In this document: one piece after another, positions 59,384 through 64,000 of the stretch | Position numbering within the stretch: position 1 is the first letter of the stretch | How the letters are laid out: every line of letters begins with the position of its first letter | Source: Fructobacillus evanidus | GTDB lineage: Bacteria; Bacillota; Bacilli; Lactobacillales; Lactobacillaceae | Reading direction: 5' to 3' | Assembly: GCF_963580165.1 (NCBI RefSeq) | Contig: NZ_CAUZLM010000007.1 | Span: forward strand, 24,144-88,143 | Length of the DNA stretch: 64,000 nucleotides | The notes under the pieces: generated by a model | What the model was told of the DNA's origin: nothing | Database searches by the model: none | What the model saw: the letters and a program-made list of their open reading frames with translations, nothing else | Translations under genes and position numbers: made by a program

Positions 59384-59902
59384 TTAACCCTTCTTAGGAG
59401 CTAAGACCAAAAACATTTGGCGACCGTCCATCTTAGCACGTTGTTCAACCTTGGCAATATCGTCCAATTCGTTGGCCATTCGTTCTAAGACTTCGCGTCC
59501 AATATCTTGGTGAGTGATCATCCGGCCACGGAAACGCAAGTTCAACTTCACCTTGTTTCCCTTTTCAAGGAACTTGATGGCAGCCTTCTTCCGCGTTTCG
59601 AAATCACCAGAATCAATGACTGGCGACATCCGGACTTCCTTCACCTGGACAACCTTTTGGTTCTTGCGTTGTTCCTTTTGACGCTTTTGCGCCTCGAACT
59701 TGGCCTTTCCCCAATCCATGATTTTGGCAACAGGTGGCACAGCGTTGGCCTGTACAAGCACCAAATCTTGTCCCAAGTCATCGGCGATGTTTTGCGCATC
59801 ACGCGTTGACATTTCTTCTTGCTTACCGTCATGAATTAATAGAACCCGACTTGCTCGGATATTATCGTTGACTAAATCAACTTGTCGTGGTTGACGTGCT
59901 AT
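59384..59902 (-). CDS. infC: Translation initiation factor IF-3, AUA start
   Basis: Controls start-codon selection and subunit joining. 172 residues. N-domain LVNDNIRASRVLLI, linker rich in Lys/Gln, and C-domain RGRMITHQDIGREVLERM with terminal LVLAPKKG. The family N-terminus (ARQPRQVDLVNDNI) is preceded by ATA at 59900-59902 and no ATG/GTG/TTG. GGAGG lies nine bases upstream, so the start is AUA, as expected for IF-3 autoregulation (AUU in Escherichia coli). Confidence 0.95.
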   Translation of the reverse strand: MARQPRQVDLVNDNIRASRVLLIHDGKQEEMSTRDAQNIADDLGQDLVLVQANAVPPVAKIMDWGKAKFEAQKRQKEQRKNQKVVQVKEVRMSPVIDSGDFETRKKAAIKFLEKGNKVKLNLRFRGRMITHQDIGREVLERMANELDDIAKVEQRAKMDGRQMFLVLAPKKG

Positions 59903-59919
59903 GGCTAGGTACCTCCAAA

Positions 59920-60062
59920 AATTTTGTTGTGAACAACGAAGAAAAAAATGGGCAAACCGAAGTTCACCCACTTTACCTGACTGTACAAAAAGTACAACGT
60001 GTATCTGCCTAGCAACAGCAATCGTCACGAGGCGAGAAGCGGGTGCTCCTACTTGTTCAACA
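59920..60062 (-). promoter_or_regulatory. L20 leader of infC-rpmI-rplT
   Basis: Minus strand contains the typical Firmicute L20-leader features: TCGTGACGATTGC, GTACTTTTTGTACAG, AGGTAAAGTGGGTGAAC and the terminator GGGTGAACTTCGGTTTGCCC-ATTTTTT (about 59942-59970). L20 binding should promote termination. Confidence 0.85.
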
Positions 60063-60068
60063 CCCAAT

Positions 60069-60097
60069 ACTATACGCACTTTTCATCTTGAAGTCAA
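60069..60097 (-). promoter_or_regulatory. infC operon promoter
   Basis: Minus strand TTGACT, 17-base spacer, TATAGT. Confidence 0.75.
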
Positions 60098-60122
60098 GAC
60101 TTTTCTGATTTTTATTGAAAAC

Positions 60123-60791
60123 TCAATCGCGTTGGCTATCCTCTACTGCCAAATTAGCCAATAACCGACCACCAAAGTGATAAACAACTAAAATAGCAAA
60201 TTGAGCACCAGCAAAGAGCAGGACAAAGGCGACCATGTGTGCCGAGACAGCATCTTGCGTATTAGCCAACACAAACTTGAAGTTTGTGAAGACATCCCAA
60301 GAGTTTAACCGCAAGAACCGACCCAAATAAATACCAATCGACGAAACCAGCGAGACAATGGCCAAAAGCACCAAGACAGTTAACCCGCCTCTTTTGATAA
60401 AGAACTTTTGAATCAATAACTCCAATGAAAGAATACCTAGATAAACACCAATAAAAATTCCTGCCGATAGAACAGAATAATTAAAGTACTGATAACGAAC
60501 GTCCAAAGAATCACTAATATATTGCAGATGGATAAAGTCCGTAATCATATACATAGTATTTGGGAAAAACAGCAACCAGAGGAAGGAAAAGAATGCTTGT
60601 AGAAGCTTCGATTTAAAAATCAGCACCAACAAGGCAAAGTCCAATGGCAACAAAGCCAAAAAGACGTTCCACATTAAGAAGTCAAAATGGGTTGGTGTCA
60701 CTAAGACGAACAAAATAAAGGCCAAAACGACCAGGTGAACAACTAGCATATTCATTACATTTCGTTTCGTCATCGCGTTTTTGTACCTCAT
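60123..60791 (-). CDS. DUF1361 membrane protein
   Basis: 222 residues, about seven helices. The family features WNVFLALLPLDFALL, FFPNTMYMITDFIHLQ and RFLRLNSWDVF are present (quoted in part). The biochemical function of DUF1361 proteins is unknown. Several Met codons lie near the start; the first or MTKRN are both possible, as no clear ribosome binding site decides. Divergent from rpmF. Confidence 0.8.
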   Translation of the reverse strand: MRYKNAMTKRNVMNMLVVHLVVLAFILFVLVTPTHFDFLMWNVFLALLPLDFALLVLIFKSKLLQAFFSFLWLLFFPNTMYMITDFIHLQYISDSLDVRYQYFNYSVLSAGIFIGVYLGILSLELLIQKFFIKRGGLTVLVLLAIVSLVSSIGIYLGRFLRLNSWDVFTNFKFVLANTQDAVSAHMVAFVLLFAGAQFAILVVYHFGGRLLANLAVEDSQRD

Positions 60792-60929
60792 TACATTCGT
60801 CTAACTCCCCCTTTTAATTCAAAGAGAGGAGATAATTTAATATCATCTATTTTAACAGAACTAAGCCCGTTCGTTAAGCCTTTTTAGCCGTTTATTTCAA
60901 AGATTTTACAAGGAAAAAGATTCCACCGG

Positions 60930-60958
60930 TTGACATTCACTCATAAATTCGATAAACT
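60930..60958 (+). promoter_or_regulatory. rpmF promoter
   Basis: TTGACA, 17-base spacer, TAAACT, about 40 bases before the ATG. Confidence 0.75.
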
Positions 60959-60996
60959 TAACAGGTTGATAAATTGAACCGAAAGGAGGTGCCAGC

Positions 60997-61170
60997 ATGG
61001 CTACCCCATCAAACAAGAATTCTAAGTCTCACAAGCGTAACCGCCGCGGACACATCGGTTTGAATGTGCCAAACATTGTTTTGGACAAGACTACTGGTGA
61101 ATACCGCGTTGCTCATCGCGTCTCTCCATCAGGGATGTACAACGGTAAGCAAGTGACCGAAAATAAGTAA
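60997..61170 (+). CDS. rpmF: 50S ribosomal protein L32 (zinc-free form)
   Basis: 57 residues from the ATG at 60997 with AAAGGAGG upstream. Basic N-terminus MATPSNKNSKSHKRNRRGH, LNVPNIVLDKTTGEYRVAHRVSP (quoted in part) and MYNGKQV. The four zinc cysteines of classical L32 are absent, as in other lactic acid bacteria. Single gene with a consensus promoter and terminator. Confidence 0.92.
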   Translation: MATPSNKNSKSHKRNRRGHIGLNVPNIVLDKTTGEYRVAHRVSPSGMYNGKQVTENK

Positions 61171-61174
61171 GTTT

Positions 61175-61208
61175 TAAAAAACCTCACTCTGTGTAGTGAG
61201 GTTTTTTT
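61175..61208 (+). terminator. rpmF terminator
   Basis: AAAAACCTCACT-CTGTGT-AGTGAGGTTTTT. Confidence 0.9.
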
Positions 61209-61304
61209 GTGACCAAATCAGTACCCACTCACCCGCTTTCATCACTTTTTCAATGCTGATTTCCGTTATAATAGAATTGATACCCCTTTGAAGGAGGAAA
61301 GACA

Positions 61305-63017
61305 ATGCCCCTTGATGGCCTCTTTGTCCATTCGTTGGCCAAAGAATTAAATGAACAACTCGCTGGTGGTCGTATTACGAAAATTCACCAGCCCTACCCG
61401 AACGAAATCGTGATGGTCGTTCGCAATAATAGTCAGAACTATCCGGTCCTGCTTTCGGCTAACCCAGCCTATGCCAGAGCCCAAGTGACTCGAATTCCCT
61501 ACCAGAATCCCGCCACACCGCCTAATTTTGCAATGTTCTTGCGTCGTAACCTGGAAGGCGCTCGTTTAAGCTCGGTTTCACAAGTTAAAAATGACCGAAT
61601 CCTTCACTTCTCGATTAGTACCCACGATGAACTGGGTGATGATCAAACACTGATTTTAACGCTTGAGATGATGGGACGGCATTCAAACCTCTTCTTAGTC
61701 CGAGAAAAAGATCAGCGCATCTTGGAACTCATCAAACACGTCCCTGCCGATCAAAACCGTGTTCGGTCATTGATCCCTGGTGCAACCTATACGTTGCCCC
61801 CTGCCCAAAATATGACTAATCCATTTGGCCACGATTTGACGGCTTTGGCTAAAATTTTATTGGACATGGATAAGGCTGATTGGCCAAAAGCCATTCAGCA
61901 GACCTACCAGGGATTTGCCAGCCTTTCGGCCAAGAATTTGGCAAAGCATTTGGAAACTGGGGCAGATGCCATGCAGACAGCTAAGGACTGGTTGGCTCAT
62001 TTCGACTCGCCACAGCCGACCCTTTATCAAATAGACAAAAAGTTTACCTTTGCCGCTTTTGATTGGGATTCTGAACAAGCGGGCCAGCCTTATGACACAC
62101 TTGGTGATTTATTGGATGCCTACTTCCAGGGCCAGGCCGAAGCTGACCGAGTTAACCAACAAGCCGGGACCTTGGTTCGTCTTGTTAAAAATGAATTGAA
62201 GAAAAATCAAACCAAAGAAAAAAAGCTCCAACAAACCCTCACGGACTCGCAAAATGCCGAGACCTATAAGGTCAAGGGCGACCTACTGATTACCTATCCA
62301 CACCTTGTTCATAAGGGCATGCATTCGGTTGAAATCGAAAATTACTATGACAATAACCAGTTGTTGACTATCGACCTCGACCCACGCTTTGACGGTTTAC
62401 AAAATGCCAATCGCTACTTCCGTAAGTACCGTAAACTCCGTTCAGCCAAGGACTACGTCTTAGAGCAGCTGAAAACCACCGATGCGGAAATTGACTACTT
62501 TAATCAAATCGCTAGCCAATTGGCAGTGGCTTCGCCCAAGGACGTTGCTGACATCAAGGTCGAATTGATTGAACAAGGCTACCTCCGCGAAAAAGTCAAA
62601 ATCAAGACCAAGGGTAAGCAGACAAAAAAGCCAAAGCATGTTCTGTCTGCTCCCGACCAATTTACGGCTAGTGATGGCACGTTGATTGAAATTGGCAAAA
62701 ACAATCTCCAAAACGACAAATTATCCCTAAAAAAGGCTAACCGCCAGAACATCTGGATGCACGTCCAAAAATTACCTGGTTCCCACGTCATTGTCCATTC
62801 CGACAATCCCTCACAGGAAACCATCGAGGAAGCGGCCAAATTAGCTGCCTACTTCTCGAAAGCCCGCGATTCGGCCAATGTGCCCGTTGATTACTTACCA
62901 GCAGGAAAATTGCGGAAGCCAAACGGTGCCAAGCCTGGTTACGTTATTTTTGAAGGACAATCGACCACTTACGTCACACCCGACCCACTTTTAGTGCAAA
63001 AGTTGAAACATTCGTGA
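61305..63017 (+). CDS. rqcH: RqcH/NFACT family ribosome quality-control protein (FbpA-like)
   Basis: 570 residues. NFACT-N domain at the start (MPLDGLFVHSLAKELNEQL), a central coiled coil (about 285-420) and the C-terminal NFACT-R domain (IWMHVQKLPGSHVI, AAYFSKARDSANVPVDY). RqcH binds stalled 50S-peptidyl-tRNA and adds alanine tails for degradation; the older name is fibronectin-binding protein. GAAGGAGG precedes the ATG. Confidence 0.93.
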   Translation: MPLDGLFVHSLAKELNEQLAGGRITKIHQPYPNEIVMVVRNNSQNYPVLLSANPAYARAQVTRIPYQNPATPPNFAMFLRRNLEGARLSSVSQVKNDRILHFSISTHDELGDDQTLILTLEMMGRHSNLFLVREKDQRILELIKHVPADQNRVRSLIPGATYTLPPAQNMTNPFGHDLTALAKILLDMDKADWPKAIQQTYQGFASLSAKNLAKHLETGADAMQTAKDWLAHFDSPQPTLYQIDKKFTFAAFDWDSEQAGQPYDTLGDLLDAYFQGQAEADRVNQQAGTLVRLVKNELKKNQTKEKKLQQTLTDSQNAETYKVKGDLLITYPHLVHKGMHSVEIENYYDNNQLLTIDLDPRFDGLQNANRYFRKYRKLRSAKDYVLEQLKTTDAEIDYFNQIASQLAVASPKDVADIKVELIEQGYLREKVKIKTKGKQTKKPKHVLSAPDQFTASDGTLIEIGKNNLQNDKLSLKKANRQNIWMHVQKLPGSHVIVHSDNPSQETIEEAAKLAAYFSKARDSANVPVDYLPAGKLRKPNGAKPGYVIFEGQSTTYVTPDPLLVQKLKHS

Positions 63018-63057
63018 TAGAATAGACTTATTCTGAATCATGTGAGGAGTAAGTAAT

Positions 63058-63513
63058 ATGCATTTCGTCAAAGAATTCAAGGCTTTCATTAATCGTGGTA
63101 ACATGATTGACCTAGCAATTGGGGTTATCATTGGTGGTGCTTTCTCTGGTTTAGTCAAATCATTGACAACAAACCTGATTAACCCCTTAGTGGGCTTTTT
63201 CACCGGTGGCGGTAACGACTTAGACAGTTTGAAGTGGGTCCCTTACAAGCACCTGACATTCAAATATGGTGCCTTCTTGAATGATGTCATCAATTTCTTG
63301 ATTACGGCTTTTGTTGTCTTTCTTCTGATTAAAATCATTAGTAAGTACATTATTAAGCCAAAGCAAAAAGCCGCACCGGCTCCGAGTGATGAATTGCTCG
63401 TGCTACAAGACATCAAAAAGATTTTGGCTGACCAACAGAAAACAACCAGCACCCAAACTGCAACAACAGCAGATGCAACTGACTCACAATCCCAGTCTGC
63501 CAGCGATAAATAA
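63058..63513 (+). CDS. mscL: Large-conductance mechanosensitive channel
   Basis: 151-residue pentameric channel opening on hypo-osmotic shock. N-terminal amphipathic helix FVKEFKAFINRGNMIDLA, TM1 IGVIIGGAFSGLVKSL, periplasmic loop, TM2 (about 80-100) and a cytoplasmic helix LLVLQDIKKIL; low-complexity Ser/Thr/Gln/Ala C-terminal tail. GAGGAG upstream. Confidence 0.95.
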   Translation: MHFVKEFKAFINRGNMIDLAIGVIIGGAFSGLVKSLTTNLINPLVGFFTGGGNDLDSLKWVPYKHLTFKYGAFLNDVINFLITAFVVFLLIKIISKYIIKPKQKAAPAPSDELLVLQDIKKILADQQKTTSTQTATTADATDSQSQSASDK

Positions 63514-63540
63514 AGTAATATAAAAAACCTGTCTTTTAAA

Positions 63541-64000
63541 TGATATGAACCCCAAAATTAGGACATGTCATTGAGCGGCCTTGAGGACTGACGCCCGATA
63601 TTCAATCGGTGTCAGTCCTTTTAGTTTGCTCTTAATTCGTTTTGTATTGTAATAGTGAATATATTCTTTGATGGCTTGATTGAGTGCGCTAATTGATTGA
63701 AAGTTCTGTTGGAAACCAAAAAACATTTCTCGTTTCAATGTGCCGAAGAAACTCTCAATCAAGCCATTATCTGTTGATTTACCTTTGCGTGACATGGATT
63801 GGTTCATACCATGTTCCGATAACCAATTTTGAAAATAACGATTTTGATATTGCCAACCTTGGTCAGTATGAAAGGTTAGTTCGGCAGCTTTTGGATAGCG
63901 TTTCACTGCCTTTTCCATCATACTAATCGTCTGAGCTAAATTTGGATGCCTGGACACTTCATAAGAAATGACTTCTTGCGTACAACCATCGAGTAAAGCG
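63541..64000 (-). mobile_element. IS3-family (IS150-like) insertion sequence, right end
   Basis: Contains the transposase C-terminal part and, at 63541-63565, a terminal-inverted-repeat-like sequence TGATATGAACCCCAAAATTAGGACA (quoted only for its ends: TGATATGAAC and AGGACA), typical of IS150-type ends. The left end lies beyond the window. Confidence 0.85.
63568..64000 (-). CDS. IS3-family transposase OrfB, C-terminal part
   Basis: rve-type DDE integrase core. Visible: LLDGCTQEVISYEVSRHP near the window edge, second Asp in FHTDQGWQY, DNGLIESFFGTLKREMFF with the third acidic residue (Glu), and the C-terminal YIHYYNTKRIKSKLKGLTPIEYR (quoted in part). The open frame continues off the right edge and is intact as far as seen. 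Confidence 0.93.
   Translation of the reverse strand, partial: ALLDGCTQEVISYEVSRHPNLAQTISMMEKAVKRYPKAAELTFHTDQGWQYQNRYFQNWLSEHGMNQSMSRKGKSTDNGLIESFFGTLKREMFFGFQQNFQSISALNQAIKEYIHYYNTKRIKSKLKGLTPIEYRASVLKAAQ

Overview
The window looks like a chromosomal segment of a heterofermentative lactic acid bacterium of the Leuconostocaceae (Leuconostoc/Fructobacillus-like). This rests on the protein sequences, the moderate base composition, gene order typical of Lactobacillales (uppS-cdsA-rseP-proS-polC, infC-rpmI-rplT, recU-ypsA-gpsB-rnpB), a type B RNase P RNA, a leuS T-box leader and a YkgB-type 6-phosphogluconolactonase. The species cannot be fixed from the sequence alone. Most genes lie on the minus strand.

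Layout. 1-2.8 kb: a minus operon, cold-shock protein -> NUDIX -> small membrane protein -> mtnN -> ytpR -> murC (cut by the window edge). 2.9-4.4 kb: a purine permease. 4.4-13.8 kb: the envelope/translation/replication cluster uppS-cdsA-rseP-proS-polC. 14-18.2 kb: glmS, adenine deaminase and an unknown partner. 18.3-23.2 kb: ftsK, manganese catalase and an amine oxidase. 23.5-30.8 kb: tRNA-Glu, trmL, an AI-2E-family exporter, a lactonase, an amino-acid ABC transporter, rnpB, gpsB, ypsA and recU. 31-38.2 kb: ilvE, then a two-component system, a PAP2 phosphatase and a large membrane (GT-C-like) protein. 38.3-43.1 kb: an accessory island with a HigBA toxin-antitoxin pair, a helicase locus split by a probable one-base frameshift, and a decayed type I restriction-modification remnant. 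43.1-47 kb: the GMP branch guaB - guaB-like paralogue - guaA behind a guanine-type riboswitch. 47-63.5 kb: YitT, a MurJ-like flippase, leuS with T-box, a MnmM-like methyltransferase, tuf, RNase J2, the infC operon with L20 leader, DUF1361, rpmF, rqcH and mscL. 63.5 kb to the end: an IS3-family insertion sequence running off the edge.

Most notable points. (1) The heptamer AAATCAG/CTGATTT occurs roughly 95-100 times by eye count, about ten times expectation. It is found in genes and intergenic DNA, and as inverted pairs inside two terminators, but is almost absent from the accessory island, like a Chi site or a DNA-uptake-type signal. (2) A CBS-less IMP dehydrogenase is encoded beside a paralogue that has lost the catalytic cysteine loop but keeps the C-terminal motif the first lacks, suggesting a split or heteromeric enzyme. 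(3) One extra G in a five-G run would fuse the two island ORFs into one protein of about 916 residues with an alpha-helical N-terminal region and an SF1 helicase. (4) PolC has lost its zinc cysteines and PHP ligands. (5) There are two families of degenerate tandem intergenic repeats (35 bp and 39 bp). (6) Translation starts are unusual: AUA for infC, UUG for tuf, two probable leaderless mRNAs, and a hairpin between Shine-Dalgarno and start at the purine permease.
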